Shown here: one piece after another, positions 11,300-22,278 of the stretch
Numbering within the stretch: the first letter of the stretch is position 1
How the letters are laid out: every line of letters begins with the position of its first letter
Notes under the pieces: model-generated
Database searches by the model: none
What the model saw: only the letters and a program-made list of their open reading frames with translations
What the model was told of the DNA's origin: nothing
Position numbers and translations under genes: made by a program
NCBI RefSeq assembly: GCF_002776525.5
Contig: NC_045434.1
Coordinates: forward strand, 117,186,960-117,250,959
Direction of reading: 5' to 3'
Length of the DNA: 64,000 bases
DNA from: Piliocolobus tephrosceles
Taxonomy: Eukaryota > Chordata > Mammalia > Primates > Cercopithecidae

Positions 11300-11745
11300 T
11301 AAGGAAGGAGGCCATCTCTCCCATTGTCTCCTGTGTCGAAAAGGAAGCAAAAAGTTAAAAAGATGCAGAAGTGAGATCAATAGCCATATGACTTGGCACC
11401 AAGAACCAGGCCTGGTAGTTAAAGATCGACTCCTGACCTAACCACTTGTGTTATCTATAAATTCCAGACATTGCATGAGGAAGCATTGTGAAACTTTCTG
11501 TTCTGTTCTGCTAGTCCCCATCACTGATGCATGTAACCCTCAGTCACATAGCCCTTGTTTGCACAATGTATCATGACCCTTTCGTATAGACCCCTTAGAG
11601 TTGTAAGCCCTAAAGGGACAGGAGTCTTTACCTCAGGGAGCTTGGATCTTGCGACACAAGTCTACTGATGTTCCCAGCTGATTAAAGCCTCTTCCTTCCT
11701 AAAGCTGGTGTCCGAGAGGTTTTGTCTGAGACTGGTCCTGCTACA
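11300..11745 (+). mobile_element. 3' LTR of HERV-E-like provirus
   Basis: This is the partner of the 5' LTR, 446 bp long and collinear throughout with scattered substitutions and very small indels. The ATTAAA polyadenylation signal is at 11681-11686. It starts TAAGG like its partner and ends CTACA. AGAG follows at 11746-11749. Confidence 0.85.
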
Positions 11746-11749
11746 AGAG

Positions 11750-13028
11750 AACTAAGTTTTCATGAATGTTATTTGTTCTATCATCCCTCAGCTAATAGGT
11801 AATAGCTACAATTTGAACCTGAATAATTCTGAATCCCATGCCATGTCTGATATAAATAGAAAATGCAAGAATGGCTTAAAAATATAATTTGCGTAGAAAA
11901 CAATATGTAAGAATTTTGCCTATAAACCTACAAATCTATCTTTTTGTCTTCTAATCTACTTTTAAGGCTCTGTCCTTTACTTCAGACCCTGATTTGGTCA
12001 CTTACATTTACTTCAGAATTTTCCTCAATTATTTATCTCCTATGTTTGTAAACTTTCACTTCCATTTCATTGGATTCTTCGTTATCAGCTGAAAAGTCTG
12101 TTCATATTTGATATATGCTAAATACTATACACAAGCACCAAAAGTAAAATGCATTACTTAACTTTGAACTCTCCTAGCTACTCCCCAATTTCTGTCCCTT
12201 CTCATCTTTACACTGTGAATTATCATATCTGTCTGTATTTTTTCATGTCCTATGTACCATTTGGGAAACTTGCTTCTACTTGCAACATTCACATAAAATA
12301 ATGATCTCCTCCTTGATGTAAAACATTCATTGAATTGTTCAGTCCCATTCTAATTTTACCAATATAAATAATTTAAAACCATTTATTTATTAATTTAAAT
12401 ACTTTTTCTTTTGTCCTCTCTACAACTTACATTCTTCCTTTATTTTTTCTCCTGTACCTAATTGTTGTGCGTTAAATGATTCTTTTTCAGTGCCACATTG
12501 GAGCAGAGCGTGCCTATAAATTTTAGCCTAATTTTAAGCTTTCATAACTTCAGAAGTATAAATACATGCTATAACCTGAAAAATATATATATTTGAAGGC
12601 TGAATTATTTATATTTTACCACTTAATTTTGTAAATTTTAAAAAATAACATTTTAGTTTTTTTAAGTTACACTCAATGAAGACAGATATTTATGGAAACC
12701 AAAAAATACTGATTTATGATTTGTAATTGACAAAATTGTTTCATTGTCTCTAATTAAAGATGGAAAATGCTGACCAAATGTCTTTACCATGAGCTCCATT
12801 CTCACATATTCTTTGACTACTTGCAATCTTCTGGCATCATCAAGGCATATACAAATTAACACACCATGAATCTTACCTATTGATTCCTTCCTTTAACTGA
12901 TTTGTCTCAAATAGATTTTGTATATTTCAAGTGACAGTAATGCAGGATAGGCGAACCTTAAAATTTGGGCTTAGTATTGGAGGGTTCCTGGCTTCTCCCA
13001 GGGAAGAATACAAGGACAAAGCAGTGGT
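11750..13028. other. Unique AT-rich DNA
   Basis: No gene or nameable repeat is visible. Short frames have no domain. Confidence 0.55.
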
Positions 13029-13038
13029 GTTAGCAATC

Positions 13039-13040
<2 letters not shown>

Positions 13041-13081
<41 letters not shown>

Positions 13082-13363
13082 TTGACAGAGGTTCACTCGT
13101 TGCCCAGGCTGGAGTGCAGTGGCACAATCTCAACTCACTGCAACCTCTGCCTCCCGGGTTCAAGCATTTCTTCTGCCTCTGCCTCCTAATTAGTTGGGAT
13201 TACAGGTGCTCACCACCAAGCCTGGCTAATTTTTGTATTTTTAGTAGAGACAGGGTTTCCCCATGTTGGCCAGGCTGGTCTCGAACTCCTGACAACAAGT
13301 GATCCACCTACCTTAGCCTCCCAGAGTGCTGGGATTACAGGTGCGAGCCACCACATCCAGCCG
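13041..13363 (-). mobile_element. Alu with expanded TTTA tail
   Basis: A near full-length Alu reads in reverse. It is headed by a tail that has become a (TTTA)n microsatellite (13041-13084). Flanking direct repeats 'ttagcaatctt' (about 13030-13040) and 'ttaacaatctt' (13366-13376) are the target duplication with one difference. Sequence features suggest AluS or older. Confidence 0.9.
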
Positions 13364-13443
13364 TATTAACAATCTTTTATTGATTTTATTGAGTGGTTCT
13401 GCTTCTTGCCATGTAGTGCTTACTCATAGGTTAGTATGTTCAG

Positions 13444-13790
13444 AATCAGCAACATGTGGGCTGTTGAAAATTTTATTTATACCCACTTAAACTTTCAATT
13501 ACATGCAAATTAAGGGGTGTGTTCATGCCAATTGAAAGGCAGATTATTTAGAACTTTTATGAGAAAGGGACGGTGGCTTCCTGGCAATTGCCATGGCATT
13601 TGTAAACTGTCATGGCATTGGTAGAAGTGTCTTATGCTAATGAGTAATGAGTTCAACTAGAAATCACTTTCATTGCCATCTGCTGGTGTCCTCTAGTATC
13701 TTCAATTTATCCTGTCTGAACTAGATCCTGTTTTGGTCAGCAGAGTTGTGACTAGAAAACCAGAAGTCCTGCCAGTCTCCTACCTCAATA
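13444..13790 (+). repeat. Ancient LTR-like interspersed repeat, family unsure
   Basis: The block with 'ggtggcttcctggcaattgc' followed by a 'gtaaactgtcatggc' segment is one I recognise as a dispersed mammalian repeat, probably an LTR, but I cannot name the family with confidence. No coding potential is seen. Confidence 0.4.
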
Positions 13791-14131
13791 GATACTAATG
13801 ATTCAAACCAGAAACTTTCTCCTTCAACTCCAACATTCAACAAGCCACATGTTCGGACTATCCTTTGCTTTATGCTGTTATGTACATCTCCTCCTTTCTG
13901 TCCATAACACTGGTGCTTTTATTCAGATACTTATAACAGATTGCCAATATTATTCAGCAGGCTCCAAACTGGTCCTGTCTTGTCTTGCACTTCCAAAGAC
14001 TCTGTTATAAAATGCAGACAGAATAATATTGAACATGTACACACACACTTTATAGACTTTCAACTTCAGACAAGGCCTAATATGTCAGAGCAGACCAATG
14101 TTTCCTTAAAATAAACTACTAGATGAAGATA

Positions 14132-14441
14132 GATTTTTTTTTATTTATTTTTTATTTCTTGAGATAAGATCTCACTCTGTCACCCAGGCTGGAATGCAGT
14201 GGTGCTATCTCAGCTCACTGCAACCTCCATCTTCTGGGTTCAAGAGATTTACCTGCCTCAGCCTACTAAGTAGCTAAGATTACAGGTGTGCACCACCATA
14301 CCTGGCTAATTTTTGTATTGTTAGTAGAGATGGGGTTTCACCATGTTGGCCAGGCTGGTCTTGAATTCCTGACCTCAAGTGATCTGCCTGATTTGGCCAC
14401 CCAAAGTGCTGGGATTATAGGTGTGAGCCACTGTGCCTGGA
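14132..14441 (-). mobile_element. Alu element
   Basis: A near full-length reversed Alu starts with its T-rich tail at 14132. Several substitutions across the length suggest an AluS or AluJ age. Short flanking 'agata' matches may be the remains of a target duplication. Confidence 0.9.
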
Positions 14442-14460
14442 CAGATATTTTAAATAGCAT

Positions 14461-14753
14461 TTTTCCTTTTTTTAGACAGAGTCTCACTCTGTCACCAAGG
14501 CTGCAGTTCAGTGGCACCATATCGGCTCACTGCTACCCCTGTCTCCTGGGTTCAAGCAGTTGTCCAGCCTCGGCCTACTGAGTAGCTGGGATTACAGGTG
14601 CCCACCACCATGCCCGGCTAGATTTTATGTTTTTAATAGAGACAGGGTTTCACCCTGTTGGCCAGGCTGGTCTCAAACTCCTGACCTCAGGTTATCCACC
14701 TGCCTTGGCTTCCCCAAGTGCTGGGATTGCAGGTGTGAGGCACGGTGCCTGGC
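14461..14753 (-). mobile_element. Alu element
   Basis: A second reversed Alu lies about 20 bp after the previous one. The tail is a short T run and the body is collinear with the Alu consensus to 'gtgcctggct'. The two are separate insertions, since unrelated sequence lies between them. Confidence 0.9.
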
Positions 14754-14862
14754 TAAAACAAAATTTTTCTAAGGATTAGTTACATTCACCAAACATTAGT
14801 TCTTCCAATGTATGCTAGAAAGTTTCTATGATAGCAGCTATAATGATACATTATTATAGTTG

Positions 14863-15222
14863 TGTATTAGTCCGTTTCATGCTGCTGATAAAGACATGCT
14901 TGAGACTGGGAAGAAAAAGAGGTTTAATGGACTTACAGTTCCACATGACTGGGGAGGCTTCACAATCATGGAGGAAGACAAGGAGAAGTAAGTCACATCT
15001 TACAAGGATGTTGGCAGGCAGAGAGAGAGCTTGTGCAGGGAAACTCCCACTTTTAAAAGCATCAGATCTTATGAGACTTACTCACAATCACAAGAACAGC
15101 ATAGGAAAGTCTCCCCCCCATAATTCAATCACCTCCCACTGGGTTCTTCCCGTAACACATGGGAATTGTGAGAGTTACAAATCAAGATGAGATTTGGTTG
15201 GGGACACAGCCAAACCATATCA
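14863..15222 (-). mobile_element. THE1/MST-type solo LTR (ERVL-MaLR)
   Basis: The plus strand starts 'tgtattagtccg' and ends 'ccaaaccatatca', the reversed ends of a THE1/MST LTR of about 360 bp. The internal blocks 'atcagatctt' and 'caatcacctccca' match the family. No internal region is attached, so it is a solo LTR. No 5-bp target duplication is recognisable. Confidence 0.85.
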
Positions 15223-17147
15223 ATTTAGAAAGGATACCTTACACTATTCAGTAGGGTCCAAATTTCCTTACAAGGGAATCTATTTTGTTTTTAGTTTCTT
15301 ATTCCTTCAGCCCTATTTAATACTTATTGTTCAGTAGTTATTTAACAAATAATCAAATCATTCAAAAATGAACAATGAGACAAATAAATAAAAATTAGTA
15401 ATGGGACAAATAAATACAAAAATTAATAATGGAATATGCAAATAAATGCTAAAATATAATTAAAAATAATTTTCAATGCAATCTCAGTCAGTGTGGCCAA
15501 AAGGTGGTTTATGTGGTGCTTATTTACTGACTTTGATATGTCATATTCTGTCTACTATTCATTGCTATAATCTCCTTTAGCAATGATACTTTACTGACCT
15601 ATAAAAACCTATAAAAATAAAATACTTTATTCCAAGTAGATTTTTAAGATCATATAAACGTGTTAGCTATAAGATGTTTAATTATTTTCTTATGTTAAGA
15701 AGCATAGGACACTTAAAGTACGCCTTTTTACAAAATTAGAGTAAAATCATTTAAAAAATTGGGGCCTGCAGTAGTGCACATGGTCCACAGAATTCCCTTT
15801 GATATTCTTTTTACAGAGTGCCTCATTGTAGACCTGTTTCTGGGTGGCAGTCTGACTGCTTGCTCTGTGATAGACCTCCCAATACTCAGCTTAGTCATTC
15901 ATATGACCAGAGATAAAGATAAATTCAGGGATCCAGTTAGTTCTGTGACCTTCACTGATAATGAATCCTGTAGGCTCATTAGCTGCAATTTGAAGCATTT
16001 TTAAATCAATTGCCTTTAGTTTAATAAAGTTTTTGCTTGCTTAGAAATCAGAACAATGGTAAACACTTTAACAAACTTGTTAACAATCTTTTATTACAGA
16101 GTAATTGTGACCTTGAAGAGTTGTTTGTTAGCTTTTTTCCCATTATAATGGCATGCACAATATACTATGCATAGCAATGGTTTAATTTTAACTTTTTAGA
16201 GCTTTATTTTATGTGTTATAAATCCTATTATATTTGGAGTCATGTATAACTCAGTAAAATGTACTAAAATCTCTTTTAAAATTGTTCTTGCTCAGATTCA
16301 TATTTTAATTTCTTGTTTGTTTAGTTTATTTGGCCATATGCTTGTCATATTGCTCTGGGCTCAAAAGCAACCACCCTGACACATTTTTTTTTTTTTAAGA
16401 ATATTACATTGTAATTTATACACTTTAACAGGAGTATGAATCTATGCCAACATGACAGATAAAAAATGCATGAAATATAATATTAGCTAGAGAAATAATA
16501 TACCCAGGAGGAAAAGCAGACTTTGTAATTTCCATATTTTAAATTTCTATTTTTACCTCTACACAAAAATAGCTTAAAATGTGTCTTAATTCAACCAATT
16601 TCATAGTGTGTATTTTAAAAGTCACATACTTTTTCATTCAAAGTCATGTCTTCTGGTACTAACTATTATATTACCGCTAGATTATGCTGTTTCAAACTTA
16701 TGTTCAAACATATTTTTTATGCTCTCTAATTACAGAGCCTGTCAGTTTTTTCATTAGGGTTACATGCACTTTGAGTTGTTTTCATAGAGTATGATGAGCT
16801 GTCACGGCAACACACACCTGAGTGATTAACAATAAGTATAAAGAGCCCTATAGCAAAGTAGCTAATTATTTTGGTTTATAACTATGTTAAACAGAAAAAG
16901 TTACTCAAGTTGTATTGTTTCTGGTATACCTATTAATGAAAATATAGATATGGATTATACTATTAAAAATAGTTACACGTATAGTCAATCATATACTGTA
17001 AATTAAGCCAAAAAGATAAATTCAGTGAGATATTTGTACCAGAAATCTTACAGCAGGGATAGAGGCTGTAATAAACATGTACCTTATCAATTAGTCTTCG
17101 TTGGTTAAAGAAATGGAAAAAGAGCCAAATCATCTCTTACTTTCAAA
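15223..17147. other. Unique AT-rich DNA
   Basis: No gene or clear repeat is visible. The 81-codon frame at 15759-16004 shows no recognisable domain. Confidence 0.5.
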
Positions 17148-17157
17148 ATTATAAAGG
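17148..17157. repeat. L1 target-site duplication, left (ATTATAAAGG)
   Basis: This 10-bp sequence is repeated exactly at 23750-23759. The two copies bracket the L1 and everything nested in it. Confidence 0.8.
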
Positions 17158-19388
17158 ATCAGAGGGGTGGCCACAATGGCTGACTAGAAGCAGCTATGTG
17201 CATGGTTCTCATGGAGTGGAACAAATGGGTCAAGTAAATACCACACCTTCAATTGGAACATCCAGGTACAAGCATTGAGACTAATCAAAGAAACATCATG
17301 ACCCACAAAGAATGGAAAAAAGCAAGGTAGGATGGTGGCCCATCTGGGAGCAATATGGAGCCAGGGGAAACTCCCCTGCCCAGGGGAGCAGTCAGTGAAT
17401 GTGTGATGCCAGAAAACCACACTTCTCCCACAGATCTTTGCAACCCTCAGGTCAGGAGATATCCCTGTGAACCCACTCCACCAGGGCCTGCAGTCTAACA
17501 GAGCTACATGAAATCTTGTCAAAGCAGTCACTCAGGCATACGCAGAGACACAGGAAACCGAGATACCTGGACTTTCTGTGCTTCCCAACAAAAGTAGCTG
17601 CAACTCCATCAAAGAGGAATGTTAAACCCGGTATATACCCCTAGGAAAGAGGCTGAATCCAAGAGGCTGAGTAGTAACAGTCTGAATATCTCACTTCTAT
17701 GGTGCCTCACGGGATAAGACCCACTGGTTTAAAATTCCAGACAGCCACCACTAGCACCATTGCACTTTTCTGAGATGAAGCTCCCAGGGAGAGAAGTTAC
17801 CATCTTTGCTGTTTGGTGGACTTAGTTCTTCCAGCTTTTGGGCTTTGAATAGTCCAGGTCTACTAGGGACAGAAGCAATCCTCAGGCACAGCACAGTTGC
17901 TCTATGAAAACATGGGCATACTGTTTTTCAAGTCAGTCCCTGATTCTGTTCTTGCTCACTGGGCAAGGCCTCCTAACCAAGGTTGCTGCCAGCCACTTCA
18001 TCAGTGTTCTCTAGCTGACAGAGATTTACAACTTTCCTGGGATGCAGCTCCCAGAGTGGGGGTGGACCACCATCTTTGTTGTTTGGGCAACTTAGCTATT
18101 CCAACTATTGGGCTTTGTGGAGTCCAAGCTCACCAGTGGCAAAACTGGTTCTTCAGCACAGCACAGCTACTCTACAAAAACATGGCCAGATTTCTTTTTT
18201 AAGTGAGTCCCTGGTCCCATTTCTCCTTACTGGAGGTAACCTCCCAGCCGAAGTCTTCAGCCACCTTCTACAGGTGCATCAAGGCCGGCAACAGTTTGGT
18301 AAATCCCTGGAACAGAGCTCCCAAAGTGGGGGGGGCAGGCAGTTATCTTTGCTGTTATGCAGTCTTCATTGTTGTTACCTCCAGGTACTGGAAAATCTGA
18401 GATGACTAGGGAGTAGAGCAGGCCCCCAGCATACTACAGCAGCCCTACAGAAAATGGCCAAATCACTCTATCAGTGCCCATTCCTATATCTTTTTGCTGG
18501 TAAGGTTCTTCATACCTGGGCCTCCAGCCATGCACCACCAGAGATATCAAGCCAGTAGCAGCTCTGACCCCTGGGGCAACTGAAAGTCTCTCTCTCTATT
18601 GCCTCTACAGTAGAAATGTCCTTGCTACCCTAGTGTTACGAGATGTCTGGGGTGTCGATTTTTCTAGCCAGAAACCTCTGTGGCCTCAGTGCATTTGCCT
18701 GGGTTCTTGTCCTACGTCTAGGAGGAATGAGGTACACAGACAAGTGAAGGGTGAGGAAAAAGTTTTATTCAGTGTTAGAACCGCTCAGAAGAGTGGACAG
18801 CTCCTCTCTGTAGGCAGGTCATCCAGTCAAGTGTTCAGTTCTTCACAGACAGGAGGACCTGGAGGAGGTGGCTTCTCTCCTCAGGCAAGTCATTCCAACA
18901 TCTCTACAGGTCTCTGAAGGTCTCTGAAACTCTGAAACTCTTAGCAGGTATGGTAGCTCCTCTCTGCAAGCAGGTTGTCTCTGTAGCTCTCAGAAGAGAG
19001 GGTACTTCTTTCTGCATCTGGTCATTCCATCATCTCCAGCTAGCATTCCTGTACACCCACAACAACCAAACTGAGAGCCAAATCAGAAAGGCAATCCCAT
19101 TCACAATTAGCATATAAAGATTAAAATACCCAGGAATATAGATAACCAGGGAGGTAAAAGATCTCTACAATGAGAATTACAAAACACTGCTCAGATAAAT
19201 CCAAGAAGATACAATCAAATGGAAAAACATCCCACGCTCATGGAAAGAAAGAGTCAGTATTTTATCATGGCCATACAGCCAAAAGCAATTACAGATTTAA
19301 TACTATTTCTATCAAACTACCAATGATGTTTTTTACAGAACTAGAAAAAAAATAATTTAAAATGTATATGAAACCAAAAAATAGCCTA
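17158..19388 (+). mobile_element. L1 5' UTR joined to ORF2 fragment (L1PB/older L1PA type), left half
   Basis: The element starts with the L1 5' end pattern 'ggccacaatggctgactaga'. About 1.9 kb of 5' UTR-like sequence follows. Near 19050 it passes directly into ORF2-derived sequence (reverse transcriptase thumb region) up to the MaLR insertion. ORF1 and the first part of ORF2, with the endonuclease and most of the reverse transcriptase, are missing, so the element has a large internal deletion. The left target duplication is immediately upstream. No functional frame remains. Confidence 0.75.
18640..19050 (+). repeat. Degenerate tandem motif within the L1 5' part
   Basis: A motif like 'agctcctctctgcaagcagg' recurs about four times in degenerate form (near 18798, 18870, 18955 and 19005), with GGTCATCC/GTCATTCC-type segments between copies. 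It may be a minisatellite-like part of this L1 subfamily's 5' UTR, or a separate inserted repeat. Confidence 0.4.
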
Positions 19389-19741
19389 TGTTAGTCTTTT
19401 CTCACACTGCCATAGACAAATACCCAAGACTGGGTAATCTGTAAAGGAAAATGATTTAATTGACTCACAGTTCCACATGGCTGGGAAGTCTCAGGAAACA
19501 TAGCCATGGAGGAAAGAGAAGCAGGCACGTCTTACATGGTGGCAGGTGAGAGAAAGACCAAAGGGGGAAGAGCCGCTTATAATACCATCAGATCTTATGA
19601 TAATTCATTCACTATCATGAGAACAGCATGGGGGAAACTGACCCCATGATCCAATCACCTCCCATCAGGTCTCTCTCTCAACACCTGGGGATTACAATTT
19701 AAGATGTGATTTAGGTGGGGACATAAAGCCTAATCATACCA
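19389..19741 (-). mobile_element. MST-type MaLR, 3' LTR (reversed)
   Basis: The block begins 'tgttagtctttt' and runs to 'cctaatcatacca', the reversed form of an MST LTR. It continues on the right into MaLR internal sequence in the same orientation. Confidence 0.8.
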
Positions 19742-20798
19742 TTCTGCCCAGTGCCTCTGAAATCTCATATTTCAAAACCAATCATGCCTTCCCAACAGTC
19801 TCCCCATATCCTAATTCATTTCAGCATTAACCAAGAAATCCAAGTACAGAGTCTCATGTGAGACAAGGTAAGTCCCTTCTACCTACGAGACTGTAAAGTC
19901 AAAAGTAAGTTAGTTATTTTCAAGATACAATAGGGGTAACAGGCATCAGGTAAGTGTTTCCATTCAAAATGGAAGTGCTTGGCCAAAATAAAAGGGCTAC
20001 AGGTCCCATGCACACCTAAAACCCAGCAGAGCAGTCATTAAATCTTAAAGCACCAAAAAAAATCTCCTTTAACTCCATGTCTCACATCTGGGGCACAATG
20101 ATGCAAGTGGGTGGGCTCTCATGACCTTGGGCAGCTCCTTCACAGGTTGGCATTGAGTGCCTGTTGTTTATCCAGGTACACTGTGTAAGCTGTCAGTGGA
20201 TCTACCATTCTGGGTTCTGGAGGATGGTGGCCCTCTACTCACAGCTCCACTAGGCTGTGCCCCAGTGGGGACTCTGTATGGGGGCTCCATCCCCATATTT
20301 CCCTTCCACATTGCCCTAGCAGAGGTTCTCTTTGAGACCTCTGCTTCAGCAGCAGATTTCTACCTGAACATCCAGGAGTTGTCATACATCCTCTGAAATC
20401 TAGGCAGAAATTTCCAAACCTCAATTCTTAAATTCTCTGTACCAACAGGCCCAACACCACATGGAAGCTGCCAAAGCTTGGGACTTGCACTCTCTGAAGC
20501 AATGTCCTGAGCTGTACCTTGGAACCTTTCAGCCATGGCTGGAGCTGGAGCACCTGGTACTCAGGTCACAGAGTCCTGAGGTTGCACACAGAAAGAGAGC
20601 CTTGGGTCTAGCCCATGAAACCATTTTTTTTTTTCCTCCTAGGCCTTTGAGTCTGTGGTGTGAGGTGCTACCATGAAGATCTCTGATATGCCCTGAAGAC
20701 ATTTTCCCCATTGTCTTGGCAAATAGCATTAGCTTCCTCATTATGCAAATTTTAGCAGCTGGCCTGAATTCCTTCCCAGAAAATTGGTTTTTCTTTTC
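19742..20798 (-). mobile_element. MST/THE1 internal region, first part
   Basis: Sequence from 'ttctgcccagtgcctctg' onward matches the reversed internal region of MST/THE1 elements, which is non-autonomous and has no pol. Small reading frames here have no known function. It is interrupted at about 20799 by an L1 insertion and resumes at about 21501. Confidence 0.75.
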
Positions 20799-21500
20799 TT
20801 TTTTTTTTTTAATTTTTTTATTTATTATTATTATTATTATTTTTATTATACTTTAAGTTCTAGGGTACAAGTGCATAACGTGCAGGTTTGTTACATATGT
20901 ATACTTGTGCCATGTTGGTGTGCTGCACCCATCAACTCGTCAGCACCCATCAATTCATCATTTATATCATGTATAACTCCCCAATGCAATCCCTCCTCCC
21001 TCCCCTCCCCATGATAGGCCCCAGTGTGTGATGTTCCCCTTCCCGAGTCCAAGTGAACTCATTGTTCAGTTCCCACCTATGAGTGAGAACATGNNNNNNN
21101 NNNNNNNNNNNNNNNNNNNNNNNNNNNNNNNNNNNNNNNNNNNNNNNNNNNNNNNNNNNNNNNNNNNNNNNNNNNNNNNNNNNNNNNNNNNNNTATTCCA
21201 TGGTGTATATGTGCCACATTTTCTTAATCCAGTCTGTCACTGATGGACATTTGGGTTGATTCCAAGTCTTTGCTATTGTGAATAGTGCCGCAATAAACAT
21301 ACGTGTGCATGTGTCTTTGTAGTAGAATAATTTATAATCCTTTGGGTATATACCCAGTAGTGGGATGGCTGGGTCATATGGTACATCTAGTTCTAGATCC
21401 TTGAGGAATTGCCATACTGTTTTCCATAATGGTTGAACTAGTTTACAATCCCACCAACAGTGTAAAAGTGTTCCTATTTCTCCACATCCTCTCCAACACC
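20799..21500 (-). mobile_element. 5'-truncated L1PA, reversed, containing the assembly gap
   Basis: A T-rich tail at the left leads into reversed L1PA 3' UTR ('tactttaagttctagggtac' type) and the ORF2 C-terminal region. It ends abruptly at 21500, where MaLR internal sequence resumes. The 100-N gap replaces part of it. Only the ORF2 tail is coded, in a broken frame. Confidence 0.85.
21094..21193. other. Assembly gap of 100 N
   Basis: Exactly 100 N lie inside the L1PA copy. A round 100 usually marks a gap of unknown size. The flanks are about where L1 3' UTR gives way to the end of ORF2, so a short stretch of L1 would suffice to fill it. Confidence 0.95.
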
Positions 21501-21925
21501 TTTCTACCAAGTGGTCAGGCTGCAAATTTTCCAAACTGTTATGACCTGCTTCTCCTTTAAACATAAGTTCAAATTTCAGGTAATCTCTCTTAATTGTAAA
21601 GTTCCACAGATCTCTAGGGCAGAGGCAAAATGCCACCAGTCTCTTTGCTAAACATAGCAAGAGTGACCTTGGCTCCAGTTCCCAATAAGTTCCCATCTCC
21701 ACCTGAGACCACCTCAGGCTGGACATCATTGTTCATATTACCATTAGCATTTTGGCCAAGGCCATTCAACAAGTCTCTGGGAATTTCCAAACTTTACCAC
21801 ATCTTCCTGTCTTCTTTTGAGTCCTCCAGTGTGTTCCAACTTCTGCTCATTACCTAGTTTCAAAGTCACTTTCACATTTTGAGGTATTTTTATATCAGTA
21901 TCCCAAACTCCTGGTACCAATTTAT
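21501..21925 (-). mobile_element. MST/THE1 internal region, second part
   Basis: The internal region resumes with 'aagtggtcaggctgcaaatt' and runs to the second LTR at 21926. The junctions with the L1 share 'tttct' at both sides, probably part of the L1 target duplication. Confidence 0.75.
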
Positions 21926-22278
21926 TGTATTAGTCTGTTCTCATACTTCTATAAAGAAATACTTGGGTATTTCTGGGTCATTAATAAAGGAAAGAGGTTT
22001 AATTAACACAGTTCTGCATGGCTGAGAAGGCCTCAGGAAACTTAACAATTATGGCAGAAGGGAAAGCAGGCACATCCTACATGGGAGCAGGAGAGAGACC
22101 AAAGTGAGGACAGCCCCTTATAAAACCATCAGATCTCATGAGAACTCACTCATTATCATAAGAACAGCATGGAAACTGACCCGTGATTCAATCACCTCCC
22201 ATCAGGTCACTCCTTCAATACCTGAGGATTGTAATTCAAGATAAGTTTTGTGTGGGAATACAAAGCCTAACCATATCA
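21926..22278 (-). mobile_element. MST-type MaLR, 5' LTR (reversed)
   Basis: It begins 'tgtattagtctg' and ends 'ctaaccatatca', the canonical reversed LTR ends. It pairs with the LTR at 19389-19741, so the MaLR is a two-LTR insertion rather than a solo LTR. Confidence 0.85.

Larger units (their letters stand above)
5510..11745 (+). mobile_element. HERV-E-like class I endogenous retrovirus, complete order but defective
   Basis: The order LTR, primer site, gag, pro, pol, env tail, polypurine tract and LTR spans about 6.2 kb. That is shorter than an undeleted class I provirus because of deletions in the reverse transcriptase palm and in env. The LTRs differ by about 15% by eye. At neutral primate rates that suggests an insertion in the early catarrhine period, before the ape and Old World monkey split. 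Family name is inferred from the Glu-type primer site and env tail; a related Harlequin-type chimera is an alternative. Confidence 0.75.

Noticed and set aside
5510..11745. Possibility that the provirus retains a coding gene
   Set aside because: gag, pro and pol all have stops or frameshifts, and env is almost entirely deleted.
12931..13302. 123-codon plus-strand frame
   Set aside because: Most of it is a reversed Alu and its TTTA tail, giving Ile/Tyr/Leu/Phe repeats.
14828..15190. 120-codon plus-strand frame
   Set aside because: It lies in a reversed THE1/MST LTR, where such chance frames are common.
14858..15227. A 5-bp target duplication for the THE1/MST solo LTR
   Set aside because: The flanking five bases on the two sides do not match.
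20962..21729. Long minus-strand frame of 255 codons
   Set aside because: It runs across the 100-N gap, so about 34 residues are unknown. It joins L1 ORF2 C-terminal sequence to MaLR internal sequence; not a gene.
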